Origin: a virus
Reading direction: 5' to 3' (one strand)
IMG/VR virus record: IMGVR_UViG_3300021138_000031
Span: 1-57,739 of that record
Length of the DNA: 57,739 nt
Below the pieces are notes generated by a model that made no database searches, was not told the DNA's origin, and was given only the letters and a program-made list of their open reading frames with translations. Below, one piece after another: positions 21,043-28,963 of this stretch; the first letter of the stretch is position 1; every line of letters starts with the position of its first letter. Both the position numbers and the translations under genes were made by a program.

Positions 21043-21251
21043 CATCCTATAAAGTAAAGAAGTTTGATTCGTTGTACGGTGTAGTCGAGAGTGCGACTAA
21101 CCATATCATCTTTGAGAGCAATGATGAGCACAAGGCTAAGACTATGTCTCGTAAGCTAAACTTCGGTGCAGCATTTGATGGCTGGACACCTAACTTTTTT
21201 ACAAAAAAAGCGAATGTGGATCAGATTTTTGCTAGGGTTTCTGATAAATAA
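21039..21251 (+). CDS. Small conserved phage protein
   Basis: A 70-residue protein (MTSYKVKKFDSLYGVVESAT...). It has the pattern of a short beta-beta-alpha protein, with HKAKTMSRKLNFGAAFDGWTP typical of a small family seen in phages. The ATG overlaps the helicase stop (ATGA), so translation is coupled. Function unknown. Confidence 0.72.
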   Translation: MTSYKVKKFDSLYGVVESATNHIIFESNDEHKAKTMSRKLNFGAAFDGWTPNFFTKKANVDQIFARVSDK

Positions 21252-21384
21252 CTGCAAAGAATGGTATGTTTTGCTTGTGCACAGCAAAGAGGCAAGTCGT
21301 AAAATCGAGGAAAAGCTGGGAGAAAACGGTGGGGTTCCGCCCGGCCATACTATTTTTAGAACACTGAGAGGGGTGGATCCATAG
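21214..21384 (+). CDS. Possible small ORF ending inside a terminator
   Basis: A 56-residue frame from ATG 21214 with protein-like composition in its later part (KEWYVLLVHSKEASRKIEEK, GGVPPGHTIFRTLRG). It overlaps the preceding gene by 38 bases and has no good ribosome site. Its TAG stop lies in the loop of the following terminator. It may instead be a remnant of a longer gene. Confidence 0.35.
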   Translation: MWIRFLLGFLINNCKEWYVLLVHSKEASRKIEEKLGENGGVPPGHTIFRTLRGVDP

Positions 21385-21399
21385 GGTCCACCCCTTTTT
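21370..21399 (+). terminator. Intrinsic terminator after replication genes
   Basis: GGGGTGGA and TCCACCCC form an 8-bp stem followed by TTTTT. A late promoter begins 4 bases later, so this is a transcription boundary. Confidence 0.93.
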
Positions 21400-21402
21400 C
21401 AT

Positions 21403-21410
21403 TATAAATA
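21403..21410 (+). promoter_or_regulatory. T4-type late promoter
   Basis: Perfect TATAAATA between the terminator and the ATG at 21435. Confidence 0.75.
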
Positions 21411-21434
21411 TAGTAAAACATGACAGAGGTTTAC

Positions 21435-22631
21435 ATGACTAAATTTCAAAATGAACTAGATATGGAAAAAGCTATTGCTTCTGCTAATAAAAATCGCGAT
21501 GCCTTATATAGCCGAATATTAGCCGATAAAGAAGCTTCTGATATTGTTAGAGAATTATCAAAATCATCTTTAAGTTGGAAATGTTATATTTTCTCTAAAA
21601 GCGTAGCTTTTCGTGTCGGCAAAAGCTCAATAAAAAGTTTTAGTTCTTATCCTGATGGATTAAAAACATCTGTTTCAGGTGTATCAAAAACTGTATTTGA
21701 AAATATAGATCCAACATTGTCTATGTCAAAGCAAAATAGAGTAATCTTAATTGCTGCTTATTTTTTATCTAAAGATCCTAGCAAAGTTCTTACAGAATCA
21801 GATAAAACTGAAGCTGTAGAGTCTGAACAAGTTGTTAGTACTCAATACCAACTTCAAAATTTAATTAATGAATACGGTTCAATTAAATTAGTTGTTGGAA
21901 ACCAGTCATATGATGTTAATATATTTGAGCAAGTATCTGGTCGACCTAAAGCGGATATGGTATTTAAAGATGGAACAATATCAAAAATATTTGTGTCTCA
22001 TAAAAAAGGATCTAAAGCTGGCGATTTCCAACAATATGGGGGTTTCTCCGCAGATTTAGGTGTTACTGATAAATCTACTGCTAAGTCATTTCCAGAAATT
22101 GATAATTTTATTACAGAAGTAGAAACTATATTTAAAGCTTTAGGTCTTAGTAAAGATTCTAATGGAAGATATGATTTTAATCAATTGAAAAAAGGATCTA
22201 ATTTTGCTAAATTAATTAGCGATGCTTCTGTAGCTTATAAAGTTATGTTTGGTAAAGACTATTCTACAGGAGTTATAGGTTTAAATAATTGTTCAATTCT
22301 TATAGATGGAGATATAAAGTTTATTCCAGTTGCAGGAAAAGGACTTAATGTATTTAAATTACAAGGTAGTTATCACACTACTGTAAATCCATTATTAGGT
22401 GGTCCTGCTTTTGTCTCTAATAAAGATGATATATATTCACCAGCAATGTTTTTAATTAAATCAGAAGCACAAGGTTTAAATCAAGGTGGTTTTTCTAATG
22501 CACGCGCTGTTATTTGGCCAAATAATAGTGTCGTAAAAAGTTATTCAGAGAAATTTAAGAATTCACTTGAAGCTGCTAAATCTAATTCAAAATCTAAAAT
22601 TGATCAACTAAAGAAAGATTTACTAAAATGA
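21435..22631 (+). CDS. AT-rich late gene with PD-(D/E)xK-like segment
   Basis: A 398-residue protein. The middle contains GRPKADMVFKDGTISKIFVS followed by HKKG and FQQYGGFS (about 189-225). An Asp, then about 15 residues on a hydrophobic strand ending in ..xK, is reminiscent of PD-(D/E)xK nucleases such as type II restriction enzymes. No other domain recognised. Its base composition is far more AT-rich than the flanking genes, suggesting recent transfer. ATG 21435 has AGAGG upstream. Late promoter 24 bases before it. It overlaps the next gene by 4 bases. Nuclease function is only a suggestion. Confidence 0.6.
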   Translation: MTKFQNELDMEKAIASANKNRDALYSRILADKEASDIVRELSKSSLSWKCYIFSKSVAFRVGKSSIKSFSSYPDGLKTSVSGVSKTVFENIDPTLSMSKQNRVILIAAYFLSKDPSKVLTESDKTEAVESEQVVSTQYQLQNLINEYGSIKLVVGNQSYDVNIFEQVSGRPKADMVFKDGTISKIFVSHKKGSKAGDFQQYGGFSADLGVTDKSTAKSFPEIDNFITEVETIFKALGLSKDSNGRYDFNQLKKGSNFAKLISDASVAYKVMFGKDYSTGVIGLNNCSILIDGDIKFIPVAGKGLNVFKLQGSYHTTVNPLLGGPAFVSNKDDIYSPAMFLIKSEAQGLNQGGFSNARAVIWPNNSVVKSYSEKFKNSLEAAKSNSKSKIDQLKKDLLK

Positions 22632-24661
22632 TAACATTTAAAACATTCTTAGTTGAATCTTTAGACGTTGATAAGCTCAAGCATCTTGAGCACGCCGAGG
22701 ATCACATAATCCATGGTGGCCATGAAGGCGTAGGACACGCAGCAGATACTCTCGATGACATCGATAACTTTCTTAAGACAGGTGCTGGTGGATCTACGAT
22801 AACGACAAAGTATGATGGATCTCCATCAATTGTATTTGGTATTAATCCAGAGAATGGTAAATTCTTCGTAGGATCCAAGTCTGTGTTTAACAAGGAGCCT
22901 AAGATCAACTATACAGTTAAAGACATTGAGAACAATCATGGCCACTCTCCTGGTCTAGTAGCTAAGCTTAAAGCCGCGCTAGAACATTTACCAAAGATCA
23001 TGCCAAAGAATGAGAAGGGTAAACCTGAGGGAGTCTACCAAGGCGACTTCATGTATGATAAAGGAGATCTATCAGGAGATGAGAACTCAAGCGATTATAG
23101 CTTTACGCCTAATACGATCACTTACTCTATTCCTAAAAACGGTCCTGAAGGTCGTAAGATTAATAAGTCTGAAATGGGGTTTGTCGTACACACGAAGTAT
23201 GAAGGTAAAAGCTTGGATGACATGAAAGCAGGTTTTGATGTGGATCAGGACGCTTTCCAGAAAGATCCTGATGTCAATATAATCAATCCACAGATTGACC
23301 AGTCTAAGACACGCTACTCTTCCTCGATGCAGAAAGAGTTTGAGAAGCATAAAGAAGAAGCTGCAAAAGTATACTCTGAGATGGATCCTGCAACTCTAGA
23401 TGATCTAGAGAAGCATGAGATAACAATGAAGACATATATCAACTCGACAGTTCGTGATGACACCATTCCTTCTATTGGAGGATACATACAGTTCCTTGAA
23501 GCTAAGAAAAAGAAAGATGTGGATAAGGCTAAGTCTGACAAGGGCAAGCAGAAGATAGCTGCAGCTGCAGACGAGGTCATAGACCATGCCAAAGAAAAGA
23601 AAGATGAGTTTAAGAAACTCTTTGAGATGCACAGTCATCTACAAAAGGCTAAAGATGTCCTTGTCAAGGCTATAGGAAACCCTACACCATATAAGCACAC
23701 CGTCGGCGGTAAAGAAGTTAAGCCAGAAGGATTTGTTGCTACACGTAATGGTAGACCTACAAAACTCGTGGATCGTGCAGAGTTCAGTAAGAATAATTTT
23801 GCTAATAATCGTGGTAAGGGTGACCCTGATGCTACTCCTGCAGAGGAGTCAGATACTAAGAACCCGCATGTCATGGCATTTGGCCGTATGAATCCACCTA
23901 CTGCTGGTCATAAAGTACTTACAGATAAGGTACTTGAGTTAGCTAAAGACAGAAAAGCCGGTCACACCGTTGTGCTTTCAGGAACACAAGATCCAGAGAA
24001 AAATCCACTTACACCGGAACAAAAGGTAAAGCACGCTAAGCGCATGTTCCCTGGTGTTAATGTAGAGGCTGCTGGTAAAGATGCACCTACTGTTATTGAG
24101 CAAGCAAAGAAGCTAGCTGCCAAGGGCATCGATCATCTCATAATGGTTGCTGGATCAGATCGTGTCGATGAGTTTAAGAAGTTACTCGATACATATAATG
24201 GTAAAGAGTATAACTTTAAGAGAATCGATGTCGTCTCAGCAGGAACAAGAGACCCTGACGCTGATGCCGAGGATCCATCAAGTGTATCAGCTACCAGACA
24301 GAGATCACATGCCATCAATAATAAGTTTGGTGAGTTTAAGAAAGGTCTTCCTAAAGATATGCAAGATGAGCATGCTAAGGAATTGTTTAATGATATTAAG
24401 CAGGGTATGGACATTAAGATCGATCAAGATACTAATCCTATATCACTTGGAAAATATGCCAAGCGTGATGACGTTATTGGTGTGAAAGCTAGAAAAGAGC
24501 AACAGCGCAGAGAGATCATGAAAGAGATGGAAAAGAAAAACAATAAACTAAGGGGTACACCGGCTGCTACTAAGCCAGCTGCAACAACGCAGAAGACTTT
24601 ACCAGCAAAAAAGCCATTAGCAACAAAGAAACCGCCTAAGCCAAAGCGTACTAAAATATAA
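22628..24661 (+). CDS. Ligase-like plus nucleotidyltransferase fusion, putative internal head protein
   Basis: A 677-residue two-domain protein. The N-terminal part has TTKYDGSPSIVFG (about 59-71), which resembles the lysine nucleotidyl-transfer motif KxDG of DNA/RNA ligases, then FFVGSKSVFNK. The C-terminal part has MAFGRMNPPTAGHKVLTDK (about 416-434), a HxGH-type nucleotidyltransferase motif with TAGH, and SSVSATRQR. The very N-terminus MITFKTFLVE looks like a capsid-targeting sequence with an LxE cleavage site. The end is a Lys/Pro-rich tail. Enzymes packaged with DNA are known in T4 (for example Alt). Activity is not shown. Confidence 0.75.
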   Translation: MITFKTFLVESLDVDKLKHLEHAEDHIIHGGHEGVGHAADTLDDIDNFLKTGAGGSTITTKYDGSPSIVFGINPENGKFFVGSKSVFNKEPKINYTVKDIENNHGHSPGLVAKLKAALEHLPKIMPKNEKGKPEGVYQGDFMYDKGDLSGDENSSDYSFTPNTITYSIPKNGPEGRKINKSEMGFVVHTKYEGKSLDDMKAGFDVDQDAFQKDPDVNIINPQIDQSKTRYSSSMQKEFEKHKEEAAKVYSEMDPATLDDLEKHEITMKTYINSTVRDDTIPSIGGYIQFLEAKKKKDVDKAKSDKGKQKIAAAADEVIDHAKEKKDEFKKLFEMHSHLQKAKDVLVKAIGNPTPYKHTVGGKEVKPEGFVATRNGRPTKLVDRAEFSKNNFANNRGKGDPDATPAEESDTKNPHVMAFGRMNPPTAGHKVLTDKVLELAKDRKAGHTVVLSGTQDPEKNPLTPEQKVKHAKRMFPGVNVEAAGKDAPTVIEQAKKLAAKGIDHLIMVAGSDRVDEFKKLLDTYNGKEYNFKRIDVVSAGTRDPDADAEDPSSVSATRQRSHAINNKFGEFKKGLPKDMQDEHAKELFNDIKQGMDIKIDQDTNPISLGKYAKRDDVIGVKARKEQQRREIMKEMEKKNNKLRGTPAATKPAATTQKTLPAKKPLATKKPPKPKRTKI

Positions 24662-24664
24662 ATA
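24657..24664 (+). promoter_or_regulatory. T4-type late promoter
   Basis: Perfect TATAAATA overlapping the stop codon of the preceding gene, 64 bp before ATG 24729. Confidence 0.7.
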
Positions 24665-24728
24665 CAAATGCTGCAGAAAGCTACGGCAATCCTGCGTTGT
24701 TGTTTGGTTAAGCCTAAGGGAAACACCA

Positions 24729-25394
24729 ATGTCGAAAGAAATAAGTCTCCAATCTAGTCCTCAGCTAGTTTTCGTAGAGCAACAGGGGGTTGCCGTAGCC
24801 CCTTCGCATAAGCAAATTATCTCCCTATATAAGAAGTCAGAGCAGAGTGGCATTTCTTTTGATACACTTTTAGAAGTGTACAAGAGAGGCTTTGCCGCAT
24901 CTCTAGACGAGCAATTAGCTTTTAATAGGGTCAACTCATTTATAGCCGGTGGAGCTGCAACAGAAATCGATAAAGATCTATTAGAAAAGCGTGGTCTTTG
25001 GGATAACATTCACGCAAAGAGAGAAAGAATCAAGCATGGCTCTGGTGAGCATATGCGTAAGCCCGGTTCAAAGGGTGCACCTTCAAAGCAGGACTTTATA
25101 GATTCTCAATCTAAAAAAGAAGAGTATACTGGTGCTGAGAAAGTATCACACAATTCTGATGATCCATCAAGCAGATTTATGGGCACAACTGCTCTAACAG
25201 ATGTGTACAAAAGCCAGACTCCAGGTTATAGTAAGACCCTATCGACAATTAAGAGAGTTGTCAAAGAGATGTATGTCAGAGACGCTTCAGGCAAGAAGAT
25301 TCCTGTTGAAAAGAAGAAGTTCAGAGGCTCTGACATGAAGATGCACTCTGCTTATCCAGGTAAGAGTTCAAGCTCGGGTGACGGTGGTGAATGA
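24729..25394 (+). CDS. Conserved late phage protein, putative internal/structural
   Basis: A 221-residue protein. A central segment of about 45-115 (LEVYKRGFAA, FNRVNSFIAGGAATEIDKDL, GLWDNIHAKRERIKHGSGE, MRKPGSKGAPS) is a module I recognise from many large phages, without a known role. The C-terminal half is basic and low-complexity. A late promoter precedes it and its stop overlaps the next start by 4 bases. Confidence 0.72.
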   Translation: MSKEISLQSSPQLVFVEQQGVAVAPSHKQIISLYKKSEQSGISFDTLLEVYKRGFAASLDEQLAFNRVNSFIAGGAATEIDKDLLEKRGLWDNIHAKRERIKHGSGEHMRKPGSKGAPSKQDFIDSQSKKEEYTGAEKVSHNSDDPSSRFMGTTALTDVYKSQTPGYSKTLSTIKRVVKEMYVRDASGKKIPVEKKKFRGSDMKMHSAYPGKSSSSGDGGE

Positions 25395-25726
25395 AGAGTT
25401 TTATAGAGTTTTCAAACTTATTTGAGTGTAACGGTAACTGCACTTGCGGTAAGCATCTTGAAGAGTTAAACAAGAAGGATCAGAATCCTTCTGGCGGTAT
25501 GTCTAAAGCTGGTGTTGATAGATACAATAGAGAGAATCCAGGGCATCATCTTAAGACTGCAGTCACTGCAGAGCCTTCTAAGTTAAAGGCTGGTAGTAAG
25601 GCTGCAAATCGTCGTAAGTCATTCTGTGCAAGAATGGGTGGAATGAAGAAGAGACTAACGGGATCTAAGACTGCTCATGATCCTGATTCACGCATCAATA
25701 AGGCACTTAGAAAGTGGCATTGCTGA
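25391..25726 (+). CDS. Cys/Lys-rich conserved phage protein with capsid-targeting N-terminus
   Basis: A 111-residue protein. MKSFIEFSNLFE at the start fits a capsid-targeting peptide ending in LxE. A short CNGNCTCGKH segment may bind metal. The rest (LNKKDQNPSGGMSKAG, then KSFCARMGGMKKRLTG, ending INKALRKWHC) is a module widespread in T4-like and other large phages. It is highly basic, in keeping with DNA binding in the head. Function unknown. Confidence 0.75.
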   Translation: MKSFIEFSNLFECNGNCTCGKHLEELNKKDQNPSGGMSKAGVDRYNRENPGHHLKTAVTAEPSKLKAGSKAANRRKSFCARMGGMKKRLTGSKTAHDPDSRINKALRKWHC

Positions 25727-25727
25727 C

Positions 25728-26354
25728 ATGATTAGATTTACACAATTCTTAGATGAAGAGAAGAAACCAGCGTTGCATGTATTTGACATAGATGACACGA
25801 TGTTTCACACTACAGCTAAAGTACGTGTTAGAAATAGTAGTGGTAAGATAGTTAAGTATCTCAGTAACTCTCAGTTTAATGACTATAAATTAAAACCAGG
25901 TGAAAAGTATGACTTTAAAGAGTTTAAGTCTGCAAAAAAGTTTCATGATGAGTCACATCCTATACACAAGATGATAAGCAAAGTTAAGAGAATACATGGT
26001 ACAGTGAAGAAGAATCCACACAGCAAAGTAATTATAAATACTGCAAGATCTGACTTTGATGATAAAGATAAGTTCTTAAAGACATTTAAGAATCAAGGAA
26101 TTGATATTGATGACATTCATGTCCATCGCGCTGGTAACATTCAAAAATCTAATGAGTCACCGGCAGTAGCAAAGACAAGAATAATCAAAGACTACATACA
26201 GAAACATGGATATAAAAAAGTGATGATGTATGACGATAGTAAGACTAATTTGAGAGCCTTGCTAGCAATGAAGAAGGAACACCCTGGTGTTAAGTTTGTG
26301 GCATATCATGCCCAACCAGATGGTTCTATTAAAATATTTAAAGATGGAGATTGA
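25728..26354 (+). CDS. HAD-like phosphatase with capsid-targeting N-terminus
   Basis: A 208-residue protein. MIRFTQFLDE at the start looks like a capsid-targeting peptide with an LxE site. HVFDIDDTMFHTTAKV (about 17-32) is HAD motif I with the Asp nucleophile, TARSDFDDKD follows, and MMYDDSKTNLRAL is motif IV. Family members are phosphatases of small molecules or nucleic acid ends. If the N-terminus is removed by the prohead protease, the enzyme would be packaged and delivered. ATG 25728 is 1 base after the preceding stop. Confidence 0.82.
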   Translation: MIRFTQFLDEEKKPALHVFDIDDTMFHTTAKVRVRNSSGKIVKYLSNSQFNDYKLKPGEKYDFKEFKSAKKFHDESHPIHKMISKVKRIHGTVKKNPHSKVIINTARSDFDDKDKFLKTFKNQGIDIDDIHVHRAGNIQKSNESPAVAKTRIIKDYIQKHGYKKVMMYDDSKTNLRALLAMKKEHPGVKFVAYHAQPDGSIKIFKDGD

Positions 26355-26355
26355 A

Positions 26356-26619
26356 ATGAACGAGAACTTTGAAATACTGTTAGTTATAGCATTTATAGCA
26401 CTAGCTGGATGGGGTCTAACTCGTCTAATGAGTGTTAAAGAGACTGTAAAGGCTGAGCCAGAGCAACCTAAGGAACCTGAAGTTGCACCTGCGCCTGAGC
26501 CTGTTATTGAAGCCGTAGAAGAGCCAGTTAAGCCTAAGAGAGGCAGAAAGAAAGCTGTACAAGCCTCTCCTACTCCTGTTAAGCCTAAGAGAGTTACGAA
26601 GAAGAAGGTAACAAAGTAA
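26356..26619 (+). CDS. Membrane-anchored Pro/Lys-rich protein
   Basis: An 87-residue protein with one N-terminal membrane segment (about 6-23) followed by an acidic Pro/Glu stretch (PEQPKEPEVAPAPEP) and a basic KPKRGRKK/KPKRVTKKKVTK tail. It would be anchored in the membrane with a charged, extended tail. It lies 1 base after the HAD gene and overlaps the Dps start by 1 base. No family recognised. Confidence 0.7.
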   Translation: MNENFEILLVIAFIALAGWGLTRLMSVKETVKAEPEQPKEPEVAPAPEPVIEAVEEPVKPKRGRKKAVQASPTPVKPKRVTKKKVTK

Positions 26620-27059
26620 TGGATGAACTGATTGAACAGATGAAAGTTTGCTTGGCCAGCGTTTTCGCGCTGTACCTAAAGACACACTATTTCCATTGGA
26701 ATGTGGAGGGTCCAAACTTTTATAGCAATCATAAGTTCCTTCAAAAGATGTATGAAGATATCTTCGATTCAGTCGACAGACACGCCGAAGAGATTAGAAC
26801 ATCGAATGGATATGCTCCTGGATCTTTTATTAGATTCAGCGAGCTATCTATCGTTAAGGATGAAACTAATATTCCACCTCCTCTGTCGATGATGACAAAA
26901 CTGATGGATGATAACCTTAACGTTATTAAGTTATTAAAAGATACACAAAAGCTCGCAGATGCACAAAACTCTGTAGGCTATTCTAACTTTCTACAAGATA
27001 GAATAGATGTACACTATAAGCATCATTGGATGCTAAGATCCATAACAAAGGTTGTCTAA
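26619..27059 (+). CDS. Dps-like ferritin-family protein
   Basis: A 146-residue four-helix protein. LKTHYFHWNVEGPNFYSNHK and SVDRHAEEIR carry the His, His, Asp and Glu ferroxidase ligands in Dps spacing. Dps proteins form 12-mers that oxidise iron with peroxide and shield DNA. It is encoded among putative internal head proteins, so packaging or protection of phage DNA during infection is an attractive inference. Dps-like genes are known in some phages. ATG 26619 overlaps the previous stop (TAATG). Confidence 0.88.
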   Translation: MDELIEQMKVCLASVFALYLKTHYFHWNVEGPNFYSNHKFLQKMYEDIFDSVDRHAEEIRTSNGYAPGSFIRFSELSIVKDETNIPPPLSMMTKLMDDNLNVIKLLKDTQKLADAQNSVGYSNFLQDRIDVHYKHHWMLRSITKVV

Positions 27060-27060
27060 G

Positions 27061-27924
27061 ATGGAAAACAAGTTTAAGTCTCTAGAGTCCGTCATCAGAG
27101 AGATGGCCATGAATCGCAACTCGAAGATCCGCATGAAGGATGTCGAGAATGTTGATCGCGAGACATTTAATAAGCGTAATCCAAAGCACATGGATGACAA
27201 TGTTATGTCTCCTAAGTCAGAGCTAGCAAAGCAAGGCGAGATTAAGACTAAGATTATCGACGAGAAGAAAAAAGTCGAGAAAGAGGACATTATGTTTGGT
27301 AAGGGTCCTCCTGACAATATGTCATCGCCTGCTAATTCTCAGACTCCGGTAACTACTACAGGCAGTACTCCAAAGATGCCTAATGTTTGGAATAATACTC
27401 CTAGTATGTTTCAACCTAAAATGCCTAAGATCACAGAGGCAAAAGATAAAAACTTTGATGATGTAGAGGTTACTGACAAAAAGAATTCACCGTCACCTAG
27501 CTCAAAGAAGACAAAGCCAACCGACAGCGAAGACCATGATCTTGATGACGCCAAGAAGGTCAAAGGTGGAACTACTGAGGTCGAGCTTAATCCAAAGACA
27601 GATGACAAGGTTAACTCAGAGACAGATGAGGACGACTCTGCTAAGAAGGGTCGTAAGAAGGCCAATAAAGAGATCGGACAGAAAGGTGCGCCTATGAAGG
27701 AAGAGGTTATCTTTGAGGGTTATCACGTCAAGGATCATGCTACATTTGGTAAGGTTTTAGCTAAGGATGGTAACACCCACCTAGTAGACTATGACACGGC
27801 AGATAAGATCTCTGATAAGCACAAAGGTTCGTCTGTCATAAAGACACTAGATAGAAAAAAGTATATTGTCAAGATGCCTGAGCACATGAAACACGGTCAA
27901 CAAGTAGAAGTAGAAGGATACTAA
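27061..27924 (+). CDS. Low-complexity putative internal head protein with (L/I)xE sites
   Basis: A 287-residue, highly charged protein (Lys/Asp/Glu/Ser/Pro), mostly disordered. Candidate prohead-protease sites are VIRE near residue 14, KITE near 125 and VIFE near 220. After the last site comes a compact module (YHVKDHATFGKVLAKDGNTH ... KYIVKMPEHMKHG). The motif APMKEEVIFEG is related to the KEEVExI(x)E repeats in the next two proteins. Cleavage by a gp21-type protease would free this module inside the head. Inference from motif only. Confidence 0.72.
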   Translation: MENKFKSLESVIREMAMNRNSKIRMKDVENVDRETFNKRNPKHMDDNVMSPKSELAKQGEIKTKIIDEKKKVEKEDIMFGKGPPDNMSSPANSQTPVTTTGSTPKMPNVWNNTPSMFQPKMPKITEAKDKNFDDVEVTDKKNSPSPSSKKTKPTDSEDHDLDDAKKVKGGTTEVELNPKTDDKVNSETDEDDSAKKGRKKANKEIGQKGAPMKEEVIFEGYHVKDHATFGKVLAKDGNTHLVDYDTADKISDKHKGSSVIKTLDRKKYIVKMPEHMKHGQQVEVEGY

Positions 27925-27925
27925 C

Positions 27926-28963
27926 ATGCTAAAATCAAATGGAAACTTAGGTCTATCGGAAGCCATGATTGCGGCTGCTAGAGAGATCCTTGAGAAGAAA
28001 CTAACTCCTGCACAAGCTAAGAATATCGATAAGAACCATAATGGTAAGATCGATAAGGGTGACTTTAATATTCTTCATAAAAAGAAGAAGATGATGGAAG
28101 CTAAATGCCCATCATGCGGTAAGTCACCTTGCATGTGTGAGAGTGTAAAGAAAGAAGAAGTCGAGCATATCACTGAAGCTAGTTTAGGTCATATGGCAGC
28201 TAACTTGTATCATCATCTTAGTAATGCGCATTATGGACATGAGTCTGATGCTAGTCCTGCTAGTATCAAAAGTAGTAAAAAGAAAGCAGACGATATAAAG
28301 TCTAAAATTGAAACCTCCCATGGTAAAGATGTGGCTTCTGCTATTCATCATCGTGTTACTGGAGCTGTTCATGCTGATAATTCACAAGTCGGTGACGCTG
28401 ACTCGCATGAAAAGATAAGACATGTCCTTGGAGATAAAGAACATGGTCACTTTAAAAAGCAACTCGCAAAGAAGAATTATTCATATGACGATGATGAAAT
28501 TGACCGTGCAATGGCACGCCATAAAGCAATGAAGGAAGAAGTTGAACAGATCGACGAGATCAGCTTAAAGAAGAAGATACACGCGTACGCTGCTACTCAG
28601 CATCCCGACGCCGACTACAACTACGGCGATAAAGTTCACGACCAAGGCGACAGAATCAAAGCCGCGATCGTAAAGAAGCATGGCGAAAAAGCCGGTGAAC
28701 ACGCTGACACTAAAGCACACACAGATGCTTATGGACGCAACGAGCCTGGTAAAACGTCATCAGATTATTTTAAAAGAGATAAACTAAAAGATGCAAAGCC
28801 AGCATCAGCGATGAGAACTACAAAATCTGGTATGATCAACAAGCAAGACGTTGCATCAAAGAAAAATGAAATTAAATCAAGACTTGCTAAAGAAGAAGTT
28901 GAGTTCTCTGATGCTGAGTTAGAGATGATTGCATCAATTGCACAACAGCATGAAGTAGAATAA
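27926..28963 (+). CDS. Putative internal head polyprotein with EF-hand-like loop
   Basis: A 345-residue charged protein. An EF-hand-like loop DKNHNGKIDKGDF lies at about residue 37, then CPSCGKSPCMC. Two repeats of KEEVE(H/Q)I(T/D)E (about 76 and 205) are possible IxE cleavage sites. They bound a His-rich helical module (GHMAANLYHHLSNAHYGHE...) and a second module (KIHAYAATQHPDADYNYGDK...). A third KEEVE lies near the C-terminus. Such KEEVE repeats are common in large-phage proteins but their use as processing sites is not established as far as I know. Confidence 0.72.
   Translation: MLKSNGNLGLSEAMIAAAREILEKKLTPAQAKNIDKNHNGKIDKGDFNILHKKKKMMEAKCPSCGKSPCMCESVKKEEVEHITEASLGHMAANLYHHLSNAHYGHESDASPASIKSSKKKADDIKSKIETSHGKDVASAIHHRVTGAVHADNSQVGDADSHEKIRHVLGDKEHGHFKKQLAKKNYSYDDDEIDRAMARHKAMKEEVEQIDEISLKKKIHAYAATQHPDADYNYGDKVHDQGDRIKAAIVKKHGEKAGEHADTKAHTDAYGRNEPGKTSSDYFKRDKLKDAKPASAMRTTKSGMINKQDVASKKNEIKSRLAKEEVEFSDAELEMIASIAQQHEVE

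Noticed and set aside
26033-26040. TATAAATA inside the HAD gene
   Set aside because: Coding sequence; it is over 300 bases from the next start. An internal promoter is possible but not supported.
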